From contig NC_088304.1 of assembly GCF_032854445.1 (NCBI RefSeq), positions 36,069,551 to 36,133,550 on the forward strand: DNA of 64,000 bases, given 5' to 3'. Below the pieces are notes generated by a model. It saw only the letters and a program-made list of their open reading frames with translations. It did not search any database and had not been told where the DNA came from. Position numbers and translations under genes: made by a program. Below are positions 1 through 12,500 of this stretch, piece by piece (within the stretch, counting starts at the first letter, position 1; the number at the start of each line of letters is the position of its first letter). Source of the DNA: Liolophura sinensis. Taxonomy: Eukaryota; Mollusca; Polyplacophora; Chitonida; Chitonidae.

Positions 1-118
1 ATTTGACTTTTAAAATAAATTTAGATGGCACAGTTTCAAGCATGTAGCACCTGCCATAAGATCTGTAGCACCTTCACGCTGATGGTTTTGATTCGATAGG
101 GCTCATACCGTACTATAT

Positions 119-1424
119 ATACACTGAAAAAAATATACACGCAACACTTTTGGTCTTGTAATATTGTGATTTTTGTCAATATAGTACCGAGGAATGGCCA
201 AGAGCAAAACCCTACGTCAGTGTACACTCCAGTTTCCAAAACCAAAGTTTTGTCGATTACAAGCCTATTCACTATTTGTGTACTAAAAGCCACCCTTACG
301 GTACAAGTTCTGTTAAAAGGCACGATGCTAGAGCCGCCACAAAACCGACGAGAGCGTGCCGTCGGCATGATCCTTAGAGCTGTCGCCAGAGCCCTTAACG
401 TTAATGTGTTAAGGATTGGTCGTCTCAGAAGACGCCATAAACAATTCGGCACGACAGCTAATCGCCCGCATGCCCCCCGACCGCGTTTTAAGCACTTTCG
501 ACTAAGATCGCCATACTCGCCTCCGCCTCCGCGACCGTTTCAGCACAGCCATATTAATCCCAATAGCTCTAACGGTTCAGAACCTCAAAGAACCTTACCT
601 CGGCGCAACTGGGCTAAAATTCATGTTCTTTGCCCTTTGGCACGATGGCGGCGTGATATGTTTTCAGATGAATTCCGTTTTCAGCTACACAGAGCCGATG
701 ATAGGCGGTGGGTTTGGCGGTGGGTTGGTGGGCGCTATGCCGACACTGCCGTCGTGCGTAGGGTGCAATACGGTGGTGGTGGCTTACTTGTCTGGGTGGG
801 GATAAGTCATGGTCATTGCACTCAATTCATTTCATCGACGGTAACTTGAATGCAGTAAGATAAAGTGTTGAAATCCTGCGCCCAATAGTCGTCCCGTTTG
901 TCCTGCGCCATAGGGTAACATTTCAGCACGGCAATGCCCGCCCCCGTATTACTGATATATACAGAGCATTCCTACAGGCCGAAAACGTCGAAGTGCTGGA
1001 CTGGCCAGCATATTCAAATGATCTGTTCCAAGCTGAAGACCCGTAGGATGTCTTCGACCGGCGTGTTTCTTGGCGACGTCCAGTTCCGGGTAACATTGCC
1101 GAATTGCGTTTGGCCCTCACACAGGAGTGGGATGACATTCCGCAAGTCACAACTGGCCATCTCATCATGTCTATGCGTTGACGATGTGTAGCAGTGCAGC
1201 AGGCAAACGGCGGACGTACTCGGTACTGAAGTATGGAGGATACCTGCCTCAGCGATACCATCGGTTGTCCCTTTACATCAGTTATGGAAATGTATTGCTA
1301 AGAGTCGATTTTATGCCCCCTCCCCCCCCCCCCCCATCCGAAAAACGGTATCGAAAGGAATTTGATAAGGCAGTTCATTTTATCAAACTTTTGGGTGTTG
1401 CGTTAATATTTTTGCTCAGTTTAT
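119..1424 (+). mobile_element. Tc1/mariner-family DNA transposon, degenerate
   Basis: The two ends are inverted copies of each other. About 30 bp from 119 to 147, holding ACTGA, an A-rich run, AATAT and ACGCAACAC, recurs in reverse complement at about 1393-1424. The roughly 1.3-kb length fits Tc1 elements, and both ends lie in TA-rich sequence as expected for TA target sites. Inside is a broken transposase reading left to right. The copy is old: the arms are imperfect and the gene has stops and frame changes. The exact outer edge is uncertain by a few bases because of the TATATA run at the left end. Confidence 0.8.
325..1260 (+). pseudogene. Tc1-like transposase pseudogene
   Basis: In active members this enzyme cuts and pastes the element at TA dinucleotides. 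From the ATG at 325 the translation gives an arginine-rich helix-turn-helix region (RRERAVGMILRAVARAL, then a GRLRRR stretch), then RWRRDMFSDEFRF around 640-680, which carries the first catalytic Asp in the usual SDE context, then GGGGLLVWVGISHG near 775-810. After the stop at 847-849 the homology resumes in another frame (FQHGNARPR, then WPAYSND near 1000-1020, the second Asp region), again with stops. The third catalytic residue cannot be placed. It is clearly dead. The family call rests on the motif order and on the element's inverted ends. Confidence 0.75.
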
Positions 1425-2690
1425 ATCTCTGAGCTTGTATTGATGAACCAATAGCTCTCTCTCGGCTAATCCGCAAGCCTAAAATTCGGGGGCAATTGTC
1501 CTTAAATTGTTGTGCTCAAGAAACAGACAAATAAGGCTTAGAAGCAACAATTTTACTGCACCACTCGTTGGCTTCGACTTATTAAATACCATTCATATTA
1601 ATTTTGCTGAGAAGAAAAATGCATATGTTGTCAAATTACTTATCATAGAGATCACAATTAACCAGCCACTCCACATCTTCTCTCGTAGCCGTTAGCCCCT
1701 AATGATAAACAAATATAAATCTGTGAATAAAAAAATAGTTAATAGTTAGACACAAAAATTTCACCTGAGGCATGCCTTCGGTTGGGAGTTATTTTGATAA
1801 AACGACTTGTCCATTGAGACTTACCGACAGAATGAATGACAGCTCTTTAAGTGTTCAACTGATTCCTATGCCATTAACAGACATTACAGTTTAAGCATTT
1901 ATAAATGTGATGTACATGTGAATACAAGAATCACACGCCACATTTCCGTAATATTTTGTAATTGTATGTACTGAGCGAAGCCCCCTGTCAGTTCCCAACC
2001 GAAAGTGCTTTGGTATCCATGAGCGCTGTGAAGACAAATGTTCACATCAAATATTATTTTCAAACTGTGCCTGTTTTCAACTTTACGCAAAACACCGTGT
2101 AATATTCAAGGTCAGATTGAATTTATGTAAGTTATTTATGCACAAATTTCAAGCGTTTTACTTTTTTAGTATCGCTGGACTACTTTGTGGAAGCGGCGGT
2201 GACTAAACAAAGGAAATGTTCACCTAATTTTGACAGATGGATGAAAAAGGTTGTATTCTGTCCTTTTTCAAAATGATCACGTCAGAAATAGTGTGAGTCT
2301 TACCTACCGGATAGTTATTGTCAGAACTATATGCACACTTTGATAATGGCACTAACACTATCGTAGATAGAGTTGTATTGTGAACTGTATGGGTACGTCG
2401 TTGTTGTTCCCAGAAGAAAATATTGATCTTGCAAAGTAATTTTCTCTGACATATTTTTTTTAAATAGAGTATAGTTGTGGCTGTGTTTAACGAAGTTATC
2501 AGTATAAATGTATGTCATATACATATGCGTAAAAATGAAGGGTTAATGCTTTTCTACAAAATATCGACCTGTTTTACATGGATTTGTCAGTTCACAAGAG
2601 CCTAGGAATAGCCTTGCATGAAGATATTGAGTTCAACATACAGCGTGATGATTTGGCCACATTGTGGCATATCCCAACTGTTCTATTAAT
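1425..2690. other. No recognisable gene
   Basis: AT-rich sequence with only short random open frames. I see no transposon end, RNA gene or splice-bounded exon. The C run at 1318-1334 lies just inside the Tc1 copy to the left. Confidence 0.5.
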
Positions 2691-2885
2691 GACCAATGCG
2701 GTCGCTGTGAGTTCACGTCCAGCTCATGCTGGCTTCCTCTCCGGCAGTAAGTGGGAAGGTCTGCCAGCAACCTGCGGATGGTCGTGGGTTTCCCTTGAGC
2801 TGTGCCCGGTTTCCACCCACCATAATGCTGGCCGCCGTCGTATAAGTGAAATATTCTTGAGTACGGCGTAAAAAACCAATCAAAT
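2691..2885 (+). mobile_element. tRNA-derived SINE, 5'-truncated
   Basis: A B-box-like motif (GAGTTCACGTCC) is at 2709-2720. A conserved body with GGATGGTCGTGGGTTTCCC and ATGCTGGCCGCCGTCGTATA follows, and the 3' end is GGCGTAAAAAACCAATCAAATAAATA with an AAATA-rich tail. The fuller copy at 60,253-60,506 shares this architecture and also keeps the A box, so this copy lacks its 5' tRNA-like head. I recognise the type as a common mollusc SINE but do not name the family. Confidence 0.75.
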
Positions 2886-3140
2886 AAATAAAATAAATAA
2901 ATACTGTTAATGTTTTGAACTATTTTTGATTGTCATGGTAATGAGTGATGAAGTGGTTTTCTTTTATCTGCGTCCTTTGATGTGTTCATATGCAAAGTTG
3001 CAATAAAAAAACCAATCAAATAAATAAAATAAATAAATACTGTTAATGTTTTGAACTATTTATGATTGTCATGGTAATGAGTGATGAAGTGGTTTTCTTT
3101 TATCTGCGTCCTTTGATGTGTTCATATGCAAAGTTGCAAT
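2869..3140. repeat. Tandem duplication, 2 x 136 bp
   Basis: Copy 1 is 2869-3004 and copy 2 is 3005-3140. They differ by about one base plus one extra A. The duplicated block starts in the SINE tail and runs into unique flank, so the duplication happened after the SINE inserted. Confidence 0.95.
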
Positions 3141-3373
3141 ACCATAGTTGATAAAGTACAGAAATGGATGGGATCAGTTTAGACTTATTCATTTCCAAAC
3201 GGCATTCAGGGAAAAGCACATGTCCAGTTAGGTAGCTACATTGGTTAATCAGTAATGAATGCTAAGATCAAGACAACATTCCGCGCTCGTTGCAGTTTTG
3301 GGTAAGTTGATGAAAGACCATTCCATAGGCCTCTATCTTGGAGCATTGCAAGACATGAGTATCAACATTTATC

Positions 3374-4150
3374 ATGAAAGAAGTTCTTAAGGAAAACTTC
3401 AATTACAATAAGACATCAGAAACTCATTACTCTACACAGTTTGTTGGAGTTGATAGAGGTCTAAGATTTACTGTGCATGAACCACGCGAGAAAGCCTTCA
3501 GGATGATTGACCTGCACCAGTTGACCACAGTGATGCATCAGATCATCTCCCATGCAATGTCCTATCTTCCTGCGAACAGGTTGGTGAATACAGATTGGTA
3601 AATACAGACAAGGTGTTCTTCAGGATTGGCAAGGAAGGTCCAGTCAGAGGCCACGTTACATATCTGATTGTACAGTGCCAAGGTTATTGGAAGAAGATGA
3701 CTTTTGAGACAAGTCCGAAAATGAGGAGCAGTTCTGGCCTGAGAACATTCGAGGTCAACATGCGCGCAGTGTGGGGAACGATGGCAACTGGTCGTGGTGC
3801 AGCCTATCTCAAGGAGAATATGGCATCACTAAATGCCCCAAGCCTGTTATAGCCTGCATTCATTGCTATTGAACAGAGAGTGGCAAGTGGTGGACACCAG
3901 CTATGTCGTACGTCATACTTGGAGCAGGTGCCGAAGAGGGAAGGTTGGCCATTGAAAAGGGAGAGTTCAACGATTGTGTACCAGCTATAATTGTCGTTGG
4001 TGATGGGGGATGGTCCAAGCGCTCATACCGTTACACCTACAATGCACTGAGTGATTGTTGGAGTCAGAACAGGTAAACTTCTCCACATTGGAGTCCGGAA
4101 AAAATGCTGCTACATTTGTGTAGTTTCCCATACTCAGAACAGAGATGCTC
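3374..4150 (+). pseudogene. Mutator-like transposase-domain relic
   Basis: Three reading frames in turn give pieces of one protein: GLRFTVHEPREK near 3460, FETSPKMRSSSGLRTFEVNMRAVWG at about 3700-3780 with MATGRGAAYL after it, then AEEGRLAIEKGEF, VPAIIVVGDGGWSKRSYRYTYNA near 3930-4045, and VRTGKLLHIGVR up to about 4110. The DGGWSKRS-(H/Y)-x-YNA block and the trailing GKLL-IGVR are hallmarks I know from Mutator-like transposase-domain proteins that are repetitive in marine invertebrates. Frameshifts near 3600, 3860 and 3890 and the missing zinc-rich C-terminus show it is dead. No terminal inverted repeats were found. Confidence 0.65.
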
Positions 4151-4225
4151 TTTCTCATATATGTTTTAGGAACTGGCATGGCAGCTCATAGAATCATCAT
4201 GTTCTATGTATGTCATTTCAAATAT

Positions 4226-4318
4226 GGGCGGCAGCTTACAGTCATGGAAGACAGCCCACAATCATAGGAGGCAGCTGACAATCATGGGAGGCAGCTGACA
4301 ATCAGGGGAGGCAGATGT
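4226..4318. repeat. Short tandem repeat, about 22-23 bp period, 4 copies
   Basis: The motif GGAGGCAGCTGACAATCATG recurs in slightly changed form about four times, the first copies more diverged than the last. Confidence 0.8.
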
Positions 4319-4371
4319 GATTGTCGAAGGTTTCTGTTCAGCTGAGGATACCCACGGAATTCGCTACATAA

Positions 4372-7250
4372 GTGTCATGTGGTGACTCTTCTGTTTGCCG
4401 CCTCTCTTCTGTTCAACCTCCGCTATATTCTTGCTCAACCCGGACCACATCAAGTCAACAGATAAGACCAATAAATAACACAGGAACTGAAAAACCTCAA
4501 CATAATTACTCGAAAAACAATAATAATGCAAAAAATAAGTTCGAAAATAAACCTCAAAATATAAATAAATCTAATAAACCTAGTGGCCCCGCAATGCGTC
4601 CCTTTAAGCCCCCTGTGGATATAATATTATTCACAGCCCTGCTGCTCTGCATAGAGTGCTTCAGGGTGTGGTCTTAGTGTTTCGCTGGCTTGGAACAATC
4701 ACACTGTGTTCGGTGTGTATTCCTTCGAACACTTCTTTGTCAGCTTCTCAGTTGCATAACTTAAAACAACAAATGCCTAAATCTTTTATAATAATATTGG
4801 ATATCGATTCCCATGACCACCTATAGGGCAGTGACAGTATAAACGATAAGGACAAACAATTGGAACACTTTTAATTTTCTGATGGACTGTGTTATTTCAA
4901 TGCTGGTTCTAATACCTATTTACATCCGGGTAATGGCGCTTATTCTGCTATAGATCTCACTATCACTGATCCATCATTTCTCCCTGATTTGTCTTGGAAG
5001 GTGCATGGTGATCTCTGTGGTCGTGACCATTTTCCTATCATCCTCAAACATCTCACTTCTGATTCTTCAGATAGATGGAATTTCCATAAAGCACATTGCA
5101 TGGCATTTGAGATGTTCGGTTAGGCTGACATCACTCCAGAAGCTCTCAATGCTGTAGATGATCTCAATGTTTAAAGAGCTTATTAGTTGTGGTTATAACC
5201 ATACATAAAACCTCGACAAATTCGAAATCCAAAAGTAAACCCTGGTATGATCCGGACTGTCGAAGAGCCCGTAGAAAAGGACTGTGAAAAGGCTGAGAGT
5301 TTTAATATATGTCCTACTGATAATAATTTAAACCAGGTTCCTATTTTAACAACTAAGGCTCGTCGATTACTTCAGCCAAGAGACGAGCTTGTTGGCAGAA
5401 TTTTGTTTCAGATATTACATCAAAACACCAATGCTTAAGGTCTGGAACATGGTTCAGAACCTTATGGGCAAAAATAATAAAGCAAAAGTCAAACATTTAA
5501 AAGATGGAGATAAAATATTAACTTCTCCATCTGATACAGCTAGTAAACGAGTTGAAACTGTTACTAAGAAATCTTCTTCCAAGAACAATACTTCAGAATT
5601 CCAACATACTGAAAATAAGAAGGAGAAAATTAAATTGCCCTTTCCTTCTAAAAACTTGGAAGATTATAATCGCCCAATTAATATTGACAAAATAAAAACT
5701 GCATTATAAAGGCACATGATACTGCGTGTGGTCCTGTTAACGTATATTATAAGCATCCGAGCCACTTGAAACTCCCTTGGACTTGCTTGATGATATTTAG
5801 ATAACTGGTGATTTCCCACCGTCATGAATTGTTTTTTTGATTGGTGTTTTACGCCGTACTCAAGAATATTTCACTTATACAACGGCGGCCTGCATTATGG
5901 TTGGAGGAAACCGAGCAAAGCCCGGGTGAAACCCACGACCATCCGCAGGTTGCTGGAAGACCTTCCCACGTACCTCGGTCCTCGAACCGGGATCAAAATG
6001 ATCCGTCCAATTACTGTTCCATAGCTCTTACCAGCTGTGTATGTAAGACATGGAACGGATGATTAATTCTAGGCTTGTTTGGCTTTTAGAAACAAACAAT
6101 TTAATATTTCGTCGTGGTAGATCTCCTTATGAATCTCCTTATTCCTTTTGAAACCTTTATTCGTGAAGATTTTATTAATAATAGACATGTGGTGTCGACA
6201 TTTTTTGATCTTGCAAAAGCCAACGACACTACCTGGAAAAATCTCTCGGATATGGGCCTTACAGGCCGACTACCCGTAATTGGAAATTTTTATCTGAGCG
6301 TCAGTTTAAGGTACGGGTGGGGCTCACTCTTTCGAACTTTAATGAGCACAAATGGGTGTACTTCAGGGCAGTATGCTGTCACCAGCTTTATTTAGCATCA
6401 AAATCAGTAGCTTAGCAAAAACCTTTACATTGGGCACAGGAGGTTCTTTATATGTTAGTGATTTCCTTATAGGCTACAGGGCTGAAAATAGGAATAACAC
6501 CAAACGTCAGTTGCAGCTTTGTCTCAATAAGATCGAGAAATGGGCAACTGAAAACAGTTTTAGATTTTCCAGCATCTGAAACCGGTATGCATTTTTTCAA
6601 TAAACGGAAACTTTATCTTTACTGTGAGCTTAAATTTTGTGGTGAACAGGATAAAATTGTTGGAGAAACAAAATTTTAGGTATAATAGCTGATCATAAAT
6701 TATGTTTTATACGTCATATTAAAATGTTTAAAGCTAAATGTACAAAGGATCTCGATATAAGTCGTGTATAGCCCTGATTGGGGTGCTGACCAGTCTGTAT
6801 TATGAAAATTTATATCTTTTTTTGGTGAGGTCTAAACTGGACTATGGGTACGGGTTGGATACAGGACAATTTTGTGGAAGCTAACATTAAGCTAGAGGAA
6901 ATAACTACGGTGTCTTTTCCGGAGCTCTATCTTCCTTGTCTACTTTCACAGTCTAAACTAAATTTTTGTATCTTCGTAAGCATAAGAAATCACATACAAA
7001 TCCCCTTACAATTTGGCAAAGTTTTGCTGAAATTAAGGCTAATTATCCGGATCATAAATTTATGTATACTGATCGGTCAAAGGATGGGGGCATGGTTGCA
7101 GCTGCCGCTGTCTCGGAACCGCCCTAAGTTAAAAAATATCCAAAAGTACCGTATACGTATTCTCGTTCTAATATTCTTAAATATATTCGCCGCCTTTGGT
7201 ACGGTGAGTGGGACATTTAGGTTCATACTAAACTGTGTCCTGCTCACTGT
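4372..7250 (+). mobile_element. Jockey-like LINE (endonuclease-RT-RNase H), dead
   Basis: The pieces are in correct order but interrupted. The endonuclease end is near 4930-5060 (YLHPGNGAYSAIDLTITDPSF, then a GRDHFPIIL segment with the catalytic Asp-His). The linker is at 5225-5700. Reverse-transcriptase motifs run from about 6000 (DPSNYCSIALTSC) through FFDLAKANDTTWK near 6200, a damaged LYVSDFLIGYRA (normally YxDD, here SD) near 6450, to KIEKWATENSFRF. An RNase H start, HKFMYTDRSKDGG, is near 7050-7095. There are many stops and frameshifts and an antisense SINE splits the RT. Assignment to the jockey-like group is from remembered motif patterns; the pieces 4372-4677 (Asn-rich) may be ORF1 remains. 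Confidence 0.75.
5838..5975 (-). mobile_element. Antisense SINE inserted in the jockey-like LINE
   Basis: The plus strand reads ATTGGTGTTTTACGCCGTAC, then ATACAACGGCGGCCTGCAT and CCACGACCATCCGCAGGTTGC. This is the reverse complement of the SINE body at 2740-2885. It separates the linker from the reverse transcriptase of the surrounding LINE, so the SINE is younger than the LINE. Confidence 0.8.
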
Positions 7251-7265
7251 TTACCCAGTCCCTTG

Positions 7266-7375
7266 TTATAATTCACTTATACGACGGCGGCCAGCATCAT
7301 GGTGGTAGAAAACCGGGCAGAGCCCTGCGGAAACCCACGACCATCCGTAGGTTGCTGTCAGACCTTTTACCTAGA
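7266..7375 (-). mobile_element. Antisense SINE fragment
   Basis: TTCACTTATACGACGGCGGCC, then ATCATGGTGG and CCACGACCATCCGTAGGTTGC match the body of the other SINE copies in reverse. The 3' tail is missing at the left. Confidence 0.75.
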
Positions 7376-7479
7376 ATTTACCTATTATATAAATATGGAG
7401 GTTTTCGAGTTCCAACTGTTTTGCTCTTTTCACCTAGTTTTAAACATGTGCTACCATTCTGTTTCATTTTGGATGTTTT

Positions 7480-7592
7480 CGTTACCATATCGAAAGCCAT
7501 TCACCGCCTCATTTTTAACTTGCTCTCGACACTATATGGCTGCAATATTACCGATGTGGGGCTAAGCACTAATCATTCATTCATTTAGTTTA
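7480..7592 (+). repeat. Repeat tail with TCATT microsatellite
   Basis: ATATGGCTGCAATATTACCG, then ATGTGGGGCTAAGCACTAATC and a short TCATTCATTCATT run form a 3' end of the kind shared by mollusc LINEs and SINEs, here probably belonging to the jockey-like element. The assignment is from memory of such tails. Confidence 0.45.
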
Positions 7593-8089
7593 GCTTCACA
7601 TGTCTATTAAGACCACACAATTCAGAACGACAATAGGTAAGTATTGGCTTAATGTTTACATCGAATCGTTTGAAAAATTATATTTTAGGGGGCATATCGC
7701 ACATATACCACATGGTAGGCATACGTAAAATTTGTGTGAGGGCGTTTACCCTGTGATGCCAGATGCATGTAGGATATAGGATCATTACCAATAGACCATT
7801 CCGTTTCTAAAAACAAGAACTTTTATTTTGACGGGTTTATATGTAAATCCCACGTAACACAGCAATTTTCTAGTTGTCTTTGTATTCCATTGGGAGTATA
7901 TGATAATAAAAGGATAATGAAGGATATGCCGAATTTATCTTTTGAAACACTTTAAAGAAACACGAAACTGGACGATGTTCGAAAACACATATACCGCCAG
8001 GTACAGAAAAAGCTGCATAATCGATTAAGTGTTCGCAAAACTTACTTTCCGGCAGATTGCGCAATGTTTCTAACACGCCAATAATTTGA
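7593..8089. other. No recognised gene
   Basis: A 68-residue minus-strand open frame (8076-7870) is the longest here. It has no partner exon borders I could confirm and no motif I know. No repeat end is clear. Confidence 0.4.
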
Positions 8090-8286
8090 AAGAATTTAGA
8101 AGTGGTGTGTGTGTTGGGAGGGGGGCGGGTGGGGAGAGACTCCGGTAGTGACTGTTGAACTGGTGGGACGTGTTTCTTGAGGGAGCGCTTTTCATTGTGT
8201 TGTTGTTGTTGTTCGCTGGAATTTAACAGGCGCGCCTGGATGCCGGCGCATTTTGTGCTGTGGTTCTCTCAAGTGGCCAGGGTAAT

Positions 8287-9436
8287 ATGACAAAACGACT
8301 GTTCAAAAGAGACTTTTCCATGTGTGTGAATGTGGGAAGCACCTCATAAGTATCTGCAACAGATGAGATTAATGCTGTTGAATCAACATGTGGATTGAAC
8401 AAAATTCTCGCGTGTGTCCCCAAAGGAAGTGACTTGTATGAAATTACTGTGTCACACCGTGAAGCAAGTGAGGAAGTACTGGTAGGAGGAATACAGATCA
8501 AAGACAAGCAATTTTCGTGCACGCAAGTGTCTTCAAGGACCCTAGTCGTGTCCTTGCGTTTGTCAAGCTATGTGGAAGACAAAGAAATTTATGACAAGTT
8601 GTGGGAGTACGGAGTGAAGCCCGTATCAGAAATACGGAGATGTGTTCACCCAGGTACTCAGGTTGCAGCCGGGGCGAGGTACGTGCACGAAAAAATGCCC
8701 CCAGAAATCAAATCTCTGCCTTATGAAATGCGTTTTACTTGTGGATTGGGAACGGCGTATCATCGAGTTGTAGACGATAACCAGAAAAAAGTATGCTGAA
8801 TATGTTTGTCTAATGAACATCCATATATGGGCTGCCCGTACTTTACATGCTACTATTGTTTAAAACAAGGTCACGTGGCACGAGCCCGCAAAGAGGTGGA
8901 CTGTGATGAATGCGGTTACGGCGGGAATAAGTGTTTCTGCGAACCTTGTGATATGTGCAGTTTCATGAGATGTAGATGCAACGACAACAGTGGAGATGCA
9001 TTGTATGACACTTGCGGGTTATTTGTCTGCGACTGTGGGGAGAGGTATCTCAGCTTGGGTGCCACTCTCATACAACAGAAGTAGTGATCCGTGAAAAGGA
9101 AAACAAAAATCCAGAAAACAGCGAAAAAGGAGAGGGTGGACGTACAGCAAAGGGTTTGTCACCAGTGACTTGGAAATACTCGTGCCTGAACAAGCCGAGG
9201 CTCCTGTACCCCACGCTGAAACACAAGGAAAATGTGGGGAAGAACTAGGAAGGGAAGAGAACGAAAGAAGAGAAGAGGGGGACAGCGACGACAGTGAGGC
9301 GATGGACAGACAATTTTCTGGCTTCTCCACGGTTGGAAACAAAAGAAAACAAAAACTCAAGCCTCATCTAAATTTGGCCAAGGCAAAACTCACAGTGGCA
9401 TACACGAAGAAAAGTGTTGATAAGGACTCTCTATAA
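8287..9436 (+). pseudogene. LINE A ORF1 (nucleic-acid-binding protein), broken
   Basis: ORF1 of such LINEs coats the RNA. From the ATG at 8287 one frame runs with a TAA near 8347 and a TGA at 8797 to 9084. It includes a knuckle-like CYYCLKQGHVARAR (the last Cys has become Arg) near 8850-8890 and further Cys pairs up to about 8970. After a frameshift, 9170-9436 gives an acidic (GREENERREEGDSDDSE) then basic C-terminus, the same acidic-tail layout as ORF1 of LINEs B and C. Not functional as it stands. Confidence 0.65.
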
Positions 9437-9511
9437 CCCGTATTGTATTATTCAAACTACCCAGCAGTCAAGCTCAAGACCAATTTCTGAATTGTTATTT
9501 TTCTCTAGAAA

Positions 9512-12500
9512 TGGTCTTCTTGGGATCACCTAACTGCAATGGATTGCGCAATGTACAGAAGCTAAAAATGTAAGTACCTTATTCTCTCCTTCAGCGTCAG
9601 ACATAATATGTCTCCAGGAAACATTTTGGGACGATAGCTTTATTGATCAATTCAAACATCTAATTCCGGATAAATTTTACAATAGCTATGTTGTTGTTAT
9701 TGTGATATTGTGTTACTGAATGGAAAAGCGATGCATCAGGCAGATTTATTTGCGTATGTGTGGAAGTAAATGCTGTGAAATATGATATCATGAACTGTTA
9801 TGGCCCTAATAATGTAGCGGACAGATGTGATTTTTTCCAATCTCTTTCAAACTACAGTCGAGAGGGTCACCGTATTTTGGTTGGGGACTTGAACGTGGTG
9901 TTTTTAACTCGCGATAAGGCAACTAAGGTCCTAGAACATGAAAAATCACATTTGGTGTTTTCTGATTTTGTCAGTGAACTTGATGTCAGAGATATGTGGC
10001 GGTATTGCCACCACGATAAGATATGTTTTTCTTGGAGGCGATCTGCTTACGGTGTATTACAACAAAGCCACATTGATCATGTGTTTGTGAGTAAGGCTTT
10101 AACGGCTTAAGTGCAATCAGTATACTATAGGAGAACTTCGTTTAGTTAACACAGCACCGTTTTCCTTAGACTTGATCTTTGTACTGTTGAGCGAGGTCCT
10201 GGGTTGTTCATTTTAGCAACCTCTTACTGCAAGACATTGACTTCATTAATCGTGTACGGAAACTCATCGTTAGGGAGAAACAACGAATTGTATACAAACC
10301 TCTTACTGCAAGACATTGACTTCATTAATCGTGTACGGAAACTCATCGTTAGGGAGAAACAAAACGAATTGTATACTAAAGAAAATATTGTCTGGTGGGA
10401 TAATATTAAGTACCATATTAAAAGGTTAGCACTATTATTTGGCAAGAAGAGAAAGGATGAAAGGTGTAATCAGATGTTCAGCATTCAATGCGAGTTGGAT
10501 AATGGATACAGGAGGCTGCGAATACTAGTTTACCCAAATACGACCGAACAGCAATTGGTCTGTTAGAATCGGAACTCAAGAGAATAGAATTGGATATATG
10601 TAAAGGCGATATTGTACAGTCTAAGGTCCAATGGGCTGTCGAGGGTGACAGAAATACCTCTTTTTTTCTCAGTTTAGAGAAACGCAATCAGGAAAACAAA
10701 ATCATCAGTACATTAAAGACTGCTACCGACGATACAGATAACATTCTAAATGAGATATATAATTATTATGAGCACCTGTATACTAGGGATGAAGTTGATT
10801 TGAATGATATTAAAAACATTTTGGCCAATGTTACAGCACGATTAGATGATGGTAACCGAACTTTCTGTGACACGGAGTTGATAAAGGATGAACTGTGGAT
10901 TGCAGTGAAAGGTATGTCGAAAACAAAAATCCTTGGCAATGACGGGCTCACGGCTGAAATTTGTTATTTCGTCTGGCCTGAGTTATGTAACATTTTGTTT
11001 GATGTTTATACTCAGGCCTTTTAGTCGAACCAACTAAAGTGTGCTCTGGAAAGTCTCATATCGTCATTCCAAAGGTGTTGTGTACTTGGTCGGGATATAA
11101 CGGACACCGTAGCGAGTATTAGAGATGGTATCGATTGTGTAGCGGAAGACAGTCTCGAAATGTATGTACTAAAGCTTGTTCAAAAGAAAGCCTTTGACAG
11201 GGCTTCGCACACCTTTTTGCTGGATAAGTTTGACTTTGGCACGGTGTTTACTAAATGGATTAGTATGCTTTATAATGACGTTAGAAGCGCTGTAAAAGTC
11301 AAAGGTTTTGTCACACCGTTTTTAGTGGACAAATTGGTCCCCTGTCTCAAGGCCGTCCTATCTCCGCCATGTTATATGTGTTAACTGTTGAACCACTGGG
11401 GTCTCTGATAAGAAATTGTAGTTTTATAAAAGGCATTGATATTCCATTTCCGTCGTGTACGTCATGCAGACAATACTACCTTGACGCGAAGGGACAAAGA
11501 ATCTGTCATCAAGACATTGTCGATTATTGATGTATATTGTAAAGCGTCCATCGCTAAAGTAAACATGAGTAAAAATGAATTGCTGTATGTGGGAAATAAT
11601 GAACATGAAAGCCATGTTTCAGGTATACGAGTGAAACGAGACTGTATAAAAGTACTTGGTGTGTGTCTAGGCCTAGACGCAAAGTTGTGTAGTAAGCTCA
11701 ACTGGCGAAAGGGGACTAGTGATACCCATCGCCTGCTAAACAGCTGGCGACAGCGTCGTTTGGCTCTACATGGTACAGTAACAGTTATCAACTCATTGGT
11801 TGTGTCACGAGTGTGGTATAAGTTATCAATTATTTCAATGCCCGAAGTATACATAAAAAGGATTAAAAGCATGCGTGTAGATTTTTGCGGAATTGGGGTG
11901 ACCATTTAGTAGCGTATGGCATTGTTGTTAAAAGTGTGGAAGAAATTTTTTCGAGGTTTACCATTGAAACATTGTAATCTCAATATAAAAATTGAGTTAC
12001 TGATTATATCAAATGTTCATCGTGCTTTTCACAATCTTCCTCATTACTATAAGGGAGTTTTTGCCAGTTGGTACAATTATCTAATTGTGGAGACAAAGTC
12101 CAAGAAATTGTGCCAACCTTTGTTTCTAATCCTAGAATAACTGTAAACGGGAGGTCGCTCAGCTCAGACACATTTACTAGCATTGGTATTGTTCTGGTGA
12201 AAAGCTATGATTTCTCTTATCAAGTCATGCATCCCAACTGAGTGGGAAAATACCAGTGTTAGGCGGACAGAATTAATGTCTGAAGGTATTGTTGTAAAGT
12301 ATGGAGATATTGAAAAACCTGTTTGCTTAATGCAAACACAAGAGTTCTACATGTGTCTCTGTAAAGGTGTGGGGAAGTCTTGTGACTAGGAGGAACTGTG
12401 GGAAAAAGCCCTACATGAATAGAATCCTGGAACTGGTAACCTTTACACCGAAGAATCCCGAGTGCCGAGAATTAGATTTTAAAATTTTTCACAGCGCCAT

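Noticed and set aside
36-452. 138-residue minus-strand open frame
   Set aside because: It lies antisense across the Tc1 left end and transposase start and has no features of its own.
1318-1334. Poly-C run as a regulatory element
   Set aside because: A single homopolymer in a decayed Tc1 copy, with no supporting context.
7870-8076. 68-residue minus-strand open frame as a host exon
   Set aside because: No clear splice borders or motif; the surrounding DNA is transposon debris.
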